Assembly: GCA_002189035.1 (NCBI GenBank)
Contig: NEEC01000421.1
Location: 1 to 27,390, forward strand
Source of the DNA: Utricularia gibba
Taxonomy: Eukaryota > Streptophyta > Magnoliopsida > Lamiales > Lentibulariaceae
Length of the DNA stretch: 27,390 nt
Direction: 5' to 3'
The notes under the pieces are model-generated. The model was not told where the DNA came from. It ran no database searches and saw only the letters and a program-made list of their open reading frames with translations. Positions 13,701 through 24,716 of this stretch are shown piece after piece. The translations under genes were made by a program, and so were the position numbers. Numbering within the stretch: the first letter of the stretch is position 1; the number at the start of each line of letters is the position of its first letter.

Positions 13701-16700
13701 GACACACCCATGGCATCTTAAATGATCATCTCGAAATCCAAAATTTCACATCGTCCCATGAAATACATATGTCTTGCATGTCAAAAATCACATTCGCATC
13801 GAGTCAGGTGTCCCGAGTCACATTTTCGCGACGTGGTGGCCACTTCGTTGCACATCTGAAGGCTAATATAAGGCAATCTTTCGAGCATTTGTGCCCTCGG
13901 ACGAACAAGTTCTCAACACGAAAGAAGACCGGCTCGGAACGAGCTTCGAAACGGTATGATATGTGCAACATGACTCATCACCGTTGCAAGATATCCACTC
14001 GATACCGAAGAGTGCACGAGGCCACCATGAGGTGGTGGCTAGGGACACCCACCCTTAAATGATCATCTCGAAATCCAAAATTTCACATCGTCCCATGAAA
14101 TACATACGTCTTGCATGTCAAAAATCACATTCGCATCGAGTCAGGTGTCCCGAGTCACATTTTCGCGAATGTGGTGGCCACTTCGTTGCACATCTGAAGG
14201 CTAATATAAGGCAATCTTTCGAGCATTTGTGCAGCCTCGGACGAACAAGTTCTCAACACGAAAGAAGACCGGCTCGGAACGAGCTTCGAAACGGTATGAT
14301 ATGTGCAACATGACTCATCACCGTTCGCAAGATATCCACTCGATACCGAAGAGTGCACGAGGCCACCATGAGGTGTGGCTAGGGACACCCCTTAAATGAT
14401 CATCTCGAAATCCAAAATTTCACATCGTCCCATGAAATACATACGTCTTGCATGTCAAAAATCACATTCGCATCGAGTCAGGTGTCCCGAGTCACATTTT
14501 CGCGAATGTGGTGGCCACTTCGTTGCACATCTGAAGGCTAATATAAGGCAATCTTTCGAGCATTTGTGCAGCCTCGGACGAACAAGTTCTCAACACGAAA
14601 GAAGACCGGCTCGGAACGAGCTTCGAAACGGTATGATATGTGCAACATGACTCATCACCGTTCGCAAGATATCCACTCGATACCGAAGAGTGCACGAGGC
14701 CACCATGAGGTTGTGGCTAGGGACACACCCTTAAATGATCATCTCGAAATCCAAATTTCACATCGTCCCATGAAATACATACGTCTTGCATGTCAAAAAT
14801 CACATTCGCATCGAGTCAGGTGTCCCGAGTCACATTTTCGCGAATGGTGGCCACTTCGTTGCACATCTGAAGGCTAATATAAGGCAATCTTTCGAGCATT
14901 TGTGCAGCCTCGGACGAACAAGTTCTCAACACGAAAGAAGACCGGCTCGGAACGAGCTTCGAAACGGTATGATATGTGCAACATGACTCATCACCGTTGC
15001 AAGATATCCACTCGATACCGAAGAGTGCACGAGGCCACCATGAGGTTGTGGCTAGGGACACACCCTTAAATGATCATCTCGAAATCCAAAATTTCACATC
15101 GTCCCATGAAATACATATGTCTTGCATGTCAAAAATCACATTCGCATCGAGTCAGGTGTCCCGAGTCACATTTTCGCGAATGTGGTGGCCACTTCGTTGC
15201 ACATCTGAAGGCTAATATAAGGCAATCTTTCGAGCATTTGTGCAGCTCGGACGAACAAGTTCTCAACACGAAAGAAGACCGGCTCGGAACGAGCTTCGAA
15301 ACGGTATGATATGTGCAACATGACTCATCACCGTTGCAAGATATCCACTCGATACCGAAGAGTGCACGAGGCCACCATGAGGTTGTGGCTAGGGACACAC
15401 CCATGGCATCTTAAATGATCATCTCGAAATCCAAAATTTCACATCGTCCCATGAAATACATACGTCTTGCATGTCAAAAATCACATTCGCATCGAGTCAG
15501 GTGTCCCGAGTCACATTTCGCGAACGTGGTGGCCACTTCGTTGCACATCTGAAGGCTAATATAAGGCAATCTTTCGAGCATTTGTGCCCTCGGACGAACA
15601 AGTTCTCAACACGAAAGAAGACCGGCTCGGAACGAGCTTCGAAACGGTATGATATGTGCAACATGACTCATCACCGTTGCAAGATATCCACTCGATACCG
15701 AAGAGTGCACGAGGCCACCATGAGGTTGTGGCTAGGGACACACCATGGCATCTTAAATGATCATCTCGAAATCCAAAATTTCACATCGTCCCATGAAATA
15801 CATATGTCTTGCATGTCAAAATCACATTCGCATCGAGTCAGGTGTCCCGAGTCACATTTTCGCGAACGTGGTGGCCACTTCGTTGCACATCTGAAGGCTA
15901 ATATAAGGCAATCTTTCGAGCATTTGTGCCTCCTCGGACGAACAAGTTCTCAACACGAAAGAAGACCGGCTCGGAACGAGCTTCGAAACGGTATGATATG
16001 TGCAACATGACTCATCACCGTTGCAAGATATCCACTCGATACCGAAGAGTGCACGAGGCCACCATGAGGTTGTGGCTAGGGACACACCCATGGCATCTTA
16101 AATGATCATCTCGAAATCCAAAATTTCACATCGTCCCATGAAATACATATGTCTTGCATGTCAAAAATCACATTCGCATCGAGTCAGGTGTCCCGAGTCA
16201 CATTTTCGCGAACGTGGTGGCCACTTCGTTGCACATCTGAAGGCTAATATAAGGCAATCTTTCGAGCATTTGTGCAGCCTCGGACGAACAAGTTCTCAAC
16301 ACGAAAGAAGACCGGCTCGGAACGAGCTTCGAAACGGTATGATATGTGCAACATGACTCATCACCGTTCGCAAGATATCCACTCGATACCGAAGAGTGCA
16401 CGAGGCCACCATGAGGTTGTGGCTAGGGACACACCCTTAAATGATCATCTCGAAATCCAAAATTTCACATCGTCCCATGAAATACATATGTCTTGCATGT
16501 CAAAAATCACATTCGCATCGAGTCAGGTGTCCCGAGTCACATTTTCGCGAATGTGGTGGCCACTTCGTTGCACATCTGAAGGCTAATATAAGGCAATCTT
16601 TCGAGCATTTGTGCAGCCTCGGACGAACAAGTTCTCAACACGAAAGAAGACCGGCTCGGAACGAGCTTCGAAACGGTATGATATGTGCAACATGACTCAT

Positions 16701-16920
16701 CACCGTTGCAAGATATCCACTCGATACCGAAGAGTGCACGAGGCCACCATGAGGTGTGGCTAGGACACCACCCTTAAATGATCATCTCGAAATCCAAAAT
16801 TTCACATCGTCCATGAAATACATACGTCTTGCATGTCAAAAATCACATTCGCATCGAGTCAGGTGTCCCGAGTCACATTTTCGCGAATGTGGTGGCCACT
16901 TCGTTGCACATCTGAAGGCT
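7781..16920 (+). repeat. Middle segment: monomers dominated by the GTTGC allele
   Basis: Of copies M23-M49, about 18 of 27 carry CCGTTGCAAG rather than CCGTTCGC or CCGTTTGC. The short ACCCTTAAATG spacer is frequent here. GAACG and GAATG are mixed. Local oddities include GCACTTCG at 9437, CCCGCATTTCGC near 10431, ATATCACCACGATAC near 12636 and a compound rearrangement near 13671-13690. The right limit near 16.9 kb is the clearer one, because the next 30 copies lack GTTGC. Confidence 0.6.
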
Positions 16921-19900
16921 AATATAAGGCAATCTTTCGAGCATTTGTGCAGCCTCGGACGAACAAGTTCTCAACACGAAAGAAGACCGGCTCGGAACGA
17001 GCTTCGAAACGGTATGATATGTGCAACATGACTCATCACCGTTCGCAAGATATCCACTCGATACCGAAGAGTGCACGAGGCCACCATGAGGTTGTGGCTA
17101 GGGACACACCCATGGCATCTTAAATGATCATCTCGAAATAAATTTCACATCGTCCCATGAAATACATATGTCTTGCATGTCAAAAATCACATTCGCATCG
17201 AGTCAGGTGTCCCGAGTCACATTTTCGCGAATGTGGTGGCCACTTCGTTGCACATCTGAAGGCTAATATAAGGCAATCTTTCGAGCATTTGTGCAGCCTC
17301 GGACGAACAAGTTCTCAACACGAAAGAAGACCGGCTCGGAACGAGCTTCGAAACGGTATGATATGTGCAACATGACTCATCACCGTTTGCAAGATATCCA
17401 CTCGATACCGAAGAGTGCACGAGGCCACCATGAGGTTGTGGCTAGGGACACACATCTTAAAATGATCATCTCGAAATCCAAATTTCACATCGTCCCATGA
17501 AATACATATGTCTTGCATGTCAAAAATCACATTCGCATCGAGTCAGGTGTCCCGAGTCACATTTTCGCGAATGTGGTGGCCACTTCGTTGCACATCTGAA
17601 GGCTAATATAAGGCAATCTTTCGAGCATTTGTGCAGCCTCGGACGAACAAGTTCTCAACACGAAAGAAGACCGGCTCGGAACGAGCTTCGAAACGGTATG
17701 ATATGTGCAACATGACTCATCACCGTTTGCAAGATATCCACTCGATACCGAAGAGTGCACGAGGCCACCATGAGGTTGTGGCTAGGGACACACCCCATCT
17801 TAAATGATCATCTCGAAATCCAAAATTTCACATCGTCCATGAAATACATACGTCTTGCATGTCAAAAATCACATTCGCATCGAGTCAGGTGTCCCGAGTC
17901 ACATTTTCGCGAACGTGGTGGCCACTTCGTTGCACATCTGAAGGCTAATATAAGGCAATCTTTCGAGCATTTGTGCCTCCTCGGACGAACAAGTTCTCAA
18001 CACGAAAGAAGACCGGCTCGGAACGAGCTTCGAAACGGTATGATATGTGCAACATGACTCATCACCGTTCGCAAGATATCCACTCGATACCGAAGAGTGC
18101 ACGAGGCCACCATGAGGTGTGGCTAGGACACACCCCTTAAATGATCATCTCGAAATCCAAAATTTCACATCGTCCCATGAAATACATACGTCTTGCATGT
18201 CAAAAATCACATTCGCATCGAGTCAGGTGTCCCGAGTCACATTTTCGCGAATGTGGTGGCCACTTCGTTGCACATCTGAAGGCTAATATAAGGCAATCTT
18301 TCGAGCATTTGTGCAGCTCGGACGAACAAGTTCTCAACACGAAAGAAGACGGCTCGGAACGAGCTTCGAAACGGTATGATATGTGCAACATGACTCATCA
18401 CCGTTCGCAAGATATCCACTCGATACCGAAGAGTGCACGAGGCCACCATGAGGTGTGGCTAGGGACACACCCTGGCATCTTAAATGATCATCTCGAAATC
18501 CAAAATTTCACATCGTCCATGAAATACATATGTCTTGCATGTCAAAAATCACATTCGCATCGAGTCAGGTGTCCCGAGTCACATTTTCGCGAATGTGGTG
18601 GCCACTTCGTTGCACATCTGAAGGCTAATATAAGGCAATCTTTCGAGCATTTGTGCCTCGGGAACGAACAAGTTCTCAACACGAAAGAAGACCGGCTCGG
18701 AACGAGCTTCGAAACGGTATGATATGTGCAACATGACTCATCACCGTTTGCAAGATATCCACTCGATACCGAAGAGTGCACGAGGCCACCATGAGGTTGT
18801 GGCTAGGGACACACATCTTAAATGATCATCTCGAAATCCAAAATTTCACATCGTCCCATGAAATACATATGTCTTGCATGTCAAAAATCACATTCGCATC
18901 GAGTCAGGTGTCCCGAGTCACATTTTCGCGAATGTGGTGGCCACTTCGTTGCACATCTGAAGGCTAATATAAGGCAATCTTTCGAGCATTTGTGCCCTCG
19001 GACGAACAAGTTCTCAACACGAAAGAAGACCGGCTCGGAACGAGCTTCGAAACGGTATGATATGTGCAACATGACTCATCACCGTTTGCAAGATATCCAC
19101 TCGATACCGAAGAGTGCACGAGGCCACCATGAGGTTGTGGCTAGGACACACCCATGGCATCTTAAATGATCATCTCGAAATCCAAAATTTCACATCGTCC
19201 CATGAAATACATATGTCTTGCATGTCAAAAATCACATTCGCATCGAGTCAGTGTCCCGAGTCACATTTTCGCGAACGTGGTGGCCACTTCGTTGCACATC
19301 TGAAGGCTAATATAAGGCAATCTTTCGAGCATTTGTGCAGCCTCGGACGAACAAGTTCTCAACACGAAAGAAGAGGCTCGGAACGAGCTTCGAAACGGTA
19401 TGATATGTGCAACATGACTCATCACCGTTCGCAAGATATCCACTCGATACCGAAGAGTGCACGAGGCCACCATGAGGTGTGGCTAGGGACACACCCTTAA
19501 ATGATCATCTCGAAATCCAAAATTTCACATCGTCCCATGAAATACATACGTCTTGCATGTCAAAAATCACATTCGCATCGAGTCAGGTGTCCCGAGTCAC
19601 ATTTTCGCGAATGTGGTGGCCACTTCGTTGCACATCTGAAGGCTAATATAAGGCAATCTTTCGAGCATTTGTGCCCTCGGACGAACAAGTTCTCAACACG
19701 AAAGAAGACCGGCTCGGAACGAGCTTCGAAACGGTATGATATGTGCAACATGACTCATCACCGTTCGCAAGATATCCACTCGATACCGAAGAGTGCACGA
19801 GGCCACCATGAGGTGTGGCTAGGGACACACCCCCTTAAATGATCATCTCGAAATCCAAAATTTCACATCGTCCCATGAAATACATACGTCTTGCATGTCA

Positions 19901-22900
19901 AAAATCACATTCGCATCGAGTCAGGTGTCCCGAGTCACATTTTCGCGAATGTGGTGGCCACTTCGTTGCACATCTGAAGGCTAATATAAGGCAATCTTTC
20001 GAGCATTTGTGCAGCCTCGGACGAACAAGTTCTCAACACGAAAGAAGACCGGCTCGGAACGAGCTTCGAAACGGTATGATATGTGCAACATGACTCATCA
20101 CCGTTCGCAAGATATCCACTCGATACCGAAGAGTGCACGAGGCCACCATGAGGTTGTGGCTAGGACACACATCTTAAATGATCATCTCGAAATCCAAATT
20201 TCACATCGTCCCATGAAATACATATGTCTTGCATGTCAAAAATCACATTCGCATCGAGTCAGGTGTCCCGAGTCACATTTTCGCGAATGTGGTGGCCACT
20301 TCGTTGCACATCTGAAGGCTAATATAAGGCAATCTTTCGAGCATTTGTGCAGCCTCGGACGAACAAGTTCTCAACACGAAAGAAGACCGGCTCGGAACGA
20401 GCTTCGAAACGGTGTATGTGTGCAACATGACTCATCACCGTTTGCAAGATATCCACTCGATACCGAAGAGTGCACGAGGCCACCATGAGGTTGTGGCTAG
20501 GGACACACCCTGGCATCTTAAATGATCATCTCGAAATCCAAAATTTCACATCGTCCATGAAATACATATGTCTTGCATGTCAAAAATCACATTCGCATCG
20601 AGTCAGGTGTCCCGAGTCACATTTTCGCGAATGGTGGCCACTTCGTTGCACATCTGAAGGCTAATATAAGGCAATCTTTCGAGCATTTGTGCAGACGAAC
20701 AAGTTCTCAACACGAAAGAAGACCGGCTCGGAACGAGCTTCGAAACGGTATGATATGTGCAACATGACTCATCACCGTTTTGCAAGATATCCACTCGATA
20801 CCGAAGAGTGCACGAGGCCACCATGAGGTTGTGGCTAGGGACACACCACATCTTAAATGATCATCTCGAAATCCAAAATTTCACATCGTCCCATGAAATA
20901 CATACGTCTTGCATGTCAAAAAATCACATTCGCATCGAGTCAGGTGTCCCGAGTCACATTTTCGCGAACGTGGTGGCCACTTCGTTGCACATCTGAAGGC
21001 TAATATAAGGCAATCTTTCGAGCATTTGTGCCTCCTCGGACGAACAAGTTCTCAACACGAAAGAAGACCGGCTCGGAACGAGCTTCGAAACGGGTATGTG
21101 TGCAACATGACTCATCACCGTTTGCAAGATATCCACTCGATACCGAAGAGTGCACGAGGCCACCATGAGGTTGTGGCTAGGACACACCCATGGCATCTTA
21201 AATGATCATCTCGAAATCCAAATTTCACATCGTCCCATGAAATACATATGTCTTGCATGTCAAAAATCACATTCGCATCGAGTCAGGTGTCCCGAGTCAC
21301 ATTTCGCGAATGTGGTGGCCACTTCGTTGCACATCTGAAGGCTAATATAAGGCAATCTTTCGAGCATTTGTGCAGCCTCGGACGAACAAGTTCTCAACAC
21401 GAAAGAAGACCGGCTCGGAACGAGCTTCGAAACGGTATGATATGTGCAACATGACTCATCACCGTTCGCAAGATATCCACTCGATACCGAAGAGTGCACG
21501 AGGCCACCATGAGGTTGTGGCTAGGGACACCACCCTTAAATGATCATCTCGAAATCCAAAATTTCACATCGTCCCATGAAATACATACGTCTTGCATGTC
21601 AAAAATCACATTCGCATCGAGTCAGGTGTCCCGAGTCACATTTTCGCGAATGGTGGCCACTTCGTTGCACATCTGAAGGCTAATATAAGGCAATCTTTCG
21701 AGCATTTGTGCCCTCGGACGAACAAGTTCTCAACACGAAAGAAGACCGGCTCGGAACGAGCTTCGAAACGGTATGATATGTGCAACATGACTCATCACCG
21801 TTCGCAAGATATCCACTCGATACCGAAGAGTGCACGAGGCCACCATGAGGTGGTGGCTAGGGACACACCCTTAAATGATCATCTCGAAATCCAAAATTTC
21901 ACATCGTCCCATGAAATACATACGTCTTGCATGTCAAAAATCACATTCGCATCGAGTCAGGTGTCCCGAGTCACATTTTCGCGAATGTGGTGGCCACTTC
22001 GTTGCACATCTGAAGGCTAATATAAGGCAATCTTTCGAGCATTTGTGCAGCCTCGGACGAACAAGTTCTCAACACGAAAGAAGACCGGCTCGGAACGAGC
22101 TTCGAAACGGTATGATATGTGCAACATGACTCATCACCGTTCGCAAGATATCCACTCGATACCGAAGAGTGCACGAGGCCACCATGAGGTTGTGGCTAGG
22201 GACACACCATGGCATCTTAAATGATCATCTCGAAATCCAAATTTCACATCGTCCCATGAAATACATATGTCTTGCATGTCAAAAATCACATTCGCATCGA
22301 GTCAGGTGTCCCGAGTCACATTTTCGCGAATGTGGTGGCCACTTCGTTGCACATCTGAAGGCTAATATAAGGCAATCTTTCGAGCATTTGTGCAGCTCGG
22401 ACGAACAAGTTCTCAACACGAAAGAAGACCGGCTCGGAACGAGCTTCGAAACGGTATGATATGTGCAACATGACTCATCACCATTTGCAAGATATCCACT
22501 CGATACCGAAGAGTGCACGAGGCCACCATGAGGTTGTGGCTAGGGACACACCCCATCTTAAATGATCATCTCGAAATCAAAATTTCACATCGTCCCATGA
22601 AATACATACGTCTTGCATGTCAAAAATCACATTCGCATCGAGTCAGGTGTCCCGAGTCACATTTTCGCGAATGTGGTGGCCACTTCGTTGCACATCTGAA
22701 GGCTAATATAAGGCAATCTTTCGAGCATTTGTGCTCGGACGAACAAGTTCTCAACACGAAAGAAGACCGGCTCGGAACGAGCTTCGAAACGGTATGATAT
22801 GTGCAACATGACTCATCACCGTTTGCAAGATATCCACTCGATACCGAAGAGTGCACGAGGCCACCATGAGGTTGTGGCTAGGGACACACCCTGGCATCTT

Positions 22901-24376
22901 AAATGATCATCTCGAAATCCAAAATTTCACATCGTCCCATGAAATACATATGTCTTGCATGTCAAAAATCACATTCGCATCGAGTCAGGTGTCCCGAGTC
23001 ACATTTTCGCGAACGTGGTGGCCACTTCGTTGCACATCTGAAGGCTAATATAAGGCAATCTTTCGAGCATTTGTGCCTCCTCGGACGAACAAGTTCTCAA
23101 CACGAAAAGAAGACCGGCTCGGAACGAGCTTCGAAACGGTATGATATGTGCAACATGACTCATCACCGTTTGCAAGATATCCACTCGATACCGAAGAGTG
23201 CACGAGGCCACCATGAGGTGGTGGCTAGGGACACACCCATGGCATCTTAAATGATCATCTCGAAATCCGAAATTTCACATCGTCCATGAAATACATATGT
23301 TTGCATGTCAAAAATCACATTCGCATCGAGTCAGGTGTCCCGAGTCACATTTTCGCGAATGTGGTGGCCACTTCGTTGCACATCTGAAGGCTAATATAAG
23401 GCAATCTTTCGAGCATTTGTGCAGCCTCGGACGAACAAGTTCTCAACACGAAAGAAGAGCTCGGAACGAGCTTCGAAACGGTATGATATGTGCAACATGA
23501 CTCATCACCGTTCGCAAGATATCCACTCGATACCGAAGAGTGCACGAGGCCACCATGAGGTTGTGGCTAGGGACACACCCTTAAATGATCATCTCGAAAT
23601 CCAAAATTTCACATCGTCCCATGAAATACATACGTCTTGCATGTCAAAAATCACATTCGCATCGAGTCAGGTGTCCCGAGTCACATTTTCGCGAAATGTG
23701 GTGGCCACTTCGTTGCACATCTGAAGGCTAATATAAGGCAATCTTTCGAGCATTTGTGCCTCGGACGAACAAGTTCTCAACACGAAAGAAGACCGGCTCG
23801 GAACGAGCTTCGAAACGGTATGATATGTGCAACATGACTCATCACCGTTTCGCAAGATATCCACTCGATACCGAAGAGTGCACGAGGCCACCATGAGGTG
23901 TGGCTAGGGACACACCCATCTTAAATGATCATCTCGAAATCCAAAATTTCACATCGTCCCATGAAATACATATGTCTTGCATGTCAAAAATCACATTCGC
24001 ATCGAGTCAGGTGTCCCGAGTCACATTTTCGCGAATGTGGTGGCCACTTCGTTGCACATCTGAAGGCTAATATAAGGCAATCTTTCGAGCATTTGTGCAG
24101 CTCGGACGAACAAGTTCTCAACACGAAAGAAGACGGCTCGGAACGAGCTTCGAAACGGTATGATATGTGCAACATGACTCATCACCGTTCGCAAGATATC
24201 CACTCGATACCGAAGAGTGCACGAGGCCACCATGAGGTTGTGGCTAGGGACACACATCTTAAATGATCATCTCGAAATCAAAATTTCACATCGTCCCATG
24301 AAATACATATGTCTTGCATGTCAAAAATCACATTCGCATCGAGTCAGGTGTCCCGAGTCACATTTTCGCGAATGTG

Positions 24377-24435
24377 GTGGCCACTTCGTTGCACATCTGA
24401 AGGCTAATATAAGGCAATCTTTCGAGCATTTGTGC
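24377..24435 (+). repeat. Conserved core of the monomer, ~59 bp (representative copy)
   Basis: From GTGGCCAC through TTCGTTGCACATCTGAAGG and CTAATATAAGG to GCATTTGTGC the sequence is unchanged by eye in nearly every copy. The exceptions I saw are GTGGCACTT near 9436 (one C lost) and ATTTTGCTCC near 9148 (GTG partly lost). Length variation elsewhere in the unit makes this stretch stand out. Conserved boxes inside otherwise variable satellites are known from alpha satellite (CENP-B box); whether this one binds a protein is inference. Confidence 0.75.
24384..24400 (+). other. Degenerate CENP-B-box-like motif (representative copy)
   Basis: CTTCGTTGCACATCTGA lies in the conserved core of every complete monomer. 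Against the mammalian CENP-B box YTTCGTTGGAARCGGGA it matches at 12 of 17 positions, including the first eight. Of the nine bases considered essential for CENP-B binding (TTCG, A, CGGG) it keeps TTCG, A and the last G, but has TCTG where CGGG is needed. Real CENP-B binding is therefore doubtful; a related pogo-type protein or plain coincidence are both possible. Confidence 0.3.
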
Positions 24436-24440
24436 AGCCT
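24436..24440. repeat. Junction indel hotspot between GTGC and TCGG (representative copy)
   Basis: Between the invariant GTGC and TCGGACGAAC, copies carry AGCC (about 35 copies), CTCC (about 17), TCC, AGC, CC, C, CCC, CTC, AG or nothing (22735). One copy loses the TCGG too (GCAGACGAAC at 20691), and one has CTCGGGAACG at 18657. All variants are 0-4 nt long and could arise by slippage in the C/T-rich context. The allele here is a useful marker for relating copies. Confidence 0.85.
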
Positions 24441-24474
24441 CGGACGAACAAGTTCTCAACACGAAAGAAGACCG

Positions 24475-24493
24475 GCTCGGAACGAGCTTCGAA
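24475..24493. other. Short hairpin followed by TTCGAA (representative copy)
   Basis: GCTCG-GAA-CGAGC is a perfect 5-bp inverted repeat with a 3-nt loop, and the 6-bp palindrome TTCGAA follows directly. Both are kept in almost all copies; the copy near 2750-2765 lost TTC and so lost the palindrome. The bases just before the hairpin (GACCGG) are an indel point with alleles GACGG, GAGG, GAG and GGG. The stem is too short to claim a function such as cruciform formation from sequence alone. Confidence 0.6.
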
Positions 24494-24513
24494 ACGGTAT
24501 GATATGTGCAACA

Positions 24514-24520
24514 TGACTCA
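24514..24520. promoter_or_regulatory. TGACTCA bZIP-type site (representative copy)
   Basis: Each monomer contains one TGACTCA, the known core recognised by GCN4/AP-1-type bZIP proteins (also the plant GCN4-motif core). It is preserved in every copy I checked. About 170 bp downstream each monomer has two direct CGAGTCA copies 14 bp apart, which share the GAGTCA half read from the other strand. Seven-base sites are common by chance, so a regulatory role is only a possibility. Confidence 0.25.
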
Positions 24521-24523
24521 TCA

Positions 24524-24531
24524 CCGTTCGC
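24524..24531. repeat. CpG-variable site CCGTTCGC (representative copy)
   Basis: Alleles across the array are CCGTTCGC, CCGTTTGC (CpG to TpG), CCATTTGC (also CpG to CpA; near 770, 5516 and 22482), CCGTTGC (1-nt loss) and single CCGTTTTGC (20776) and CCGTTTCGC (23846) copies. The GTTGC allele is not evenly spread: about 7 of the first 23 copies, 18 of 27 copies between about 7.8 and 16.9 kb, and none of the next 30. Confidence 0.85.
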
Positions 24532-24574
24532 AAGATATCCACTCGATACCGAAGAGTGCACGAGGCCACCATGA

Positions 24575-24601
24575 GGTGTGGCTAGGGACACACCCCATCT
24601 T
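24575..24601. repeat. Main length-variable spacer around CCATGG (representative copy)
   Basis: Between CATGAGG and TTAAATGATC the copies fall into a nested series. The longest form reads GACACACCCATGGCATCTTAA (about 20 copies). Shorter forms lose one C (CACCATGG, about 9), the A of ATGG (CCCTGGCATC near 18470, 20509 and 22890), ATGG (CCCCATCTT), a CATGG-type 5 nt (CCCATCTT at 23916), ATGGCATC (ACCCTTAA, about 23), or 12 nt (GACACTTAA at 3534). GAGGTTGTGG/GAGGTGTGG/GAGGTGGTGG and GGGAC/GGAC add further variation. This segment explains much of the 330-347 bp range of monomer length. Confidence 0.85.
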
Positions 24602-24706
24602 AAATGATCATCTCGAAATCCAAAATTTCACATCGTCCCATGAAATACATACGTCTTGCATGTCAAAAATCACATTCGCATCGAGTCAGGTGTCCCGAGT
24701 CACATT

Positions 24707-24716
24707 TTCGCGAATG
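24707..24716. repeat. TTCGCGAA palindrome and GAACG/GAATG variable site (representative copy)
   Basis: An 8-bp palindrome TTCGCGAA precedes the conserved core. Copies vary in the T-run in front (ATTTTCGCG or ATTTCGCG). Some copies lose CG (TTTTCGAACG near 952 and 3643) or other bases (CGCGACGTGG near 1963 and 13830, CGAATGGTGG near 14844, 20630 and 21650). The base after GAA is C or T (GAACG/GAATG), a CpG-to-TpG change whose frequency rises strongly from left to right across the window. Confidence 0.8.

Noticed and set aside
15063-15069. Telomere-like CCCTTAAA strings in many copies
   Set aside because: The plant-type telomere repeat is CCCTAAA. Here the string is created by loss of ATGGCATC between ACCC and TTAAATG, occurs once per monomer at most, and never in tandem.
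18141-18722. 193-codon open reading frame on the + strand (also 179 codons at 15471-16010 and 159 codons at 20009-20488)
   Set aside because: These frames arise where neighbouring monomers happen to differ by a length that keeps the frame open. The same peptide segments recur in all three frames across the array, indels are not multiples of three, and no known domain or gene context is visible.
24480-24496. Possible Pol III B-box (GCTTCGAAAC resembling GGTTCGANTC)
   Set aside because: Two mismatches at conserved positions, no A-box at suitable distance and no T-run terminator; also no tRNA-like fold.
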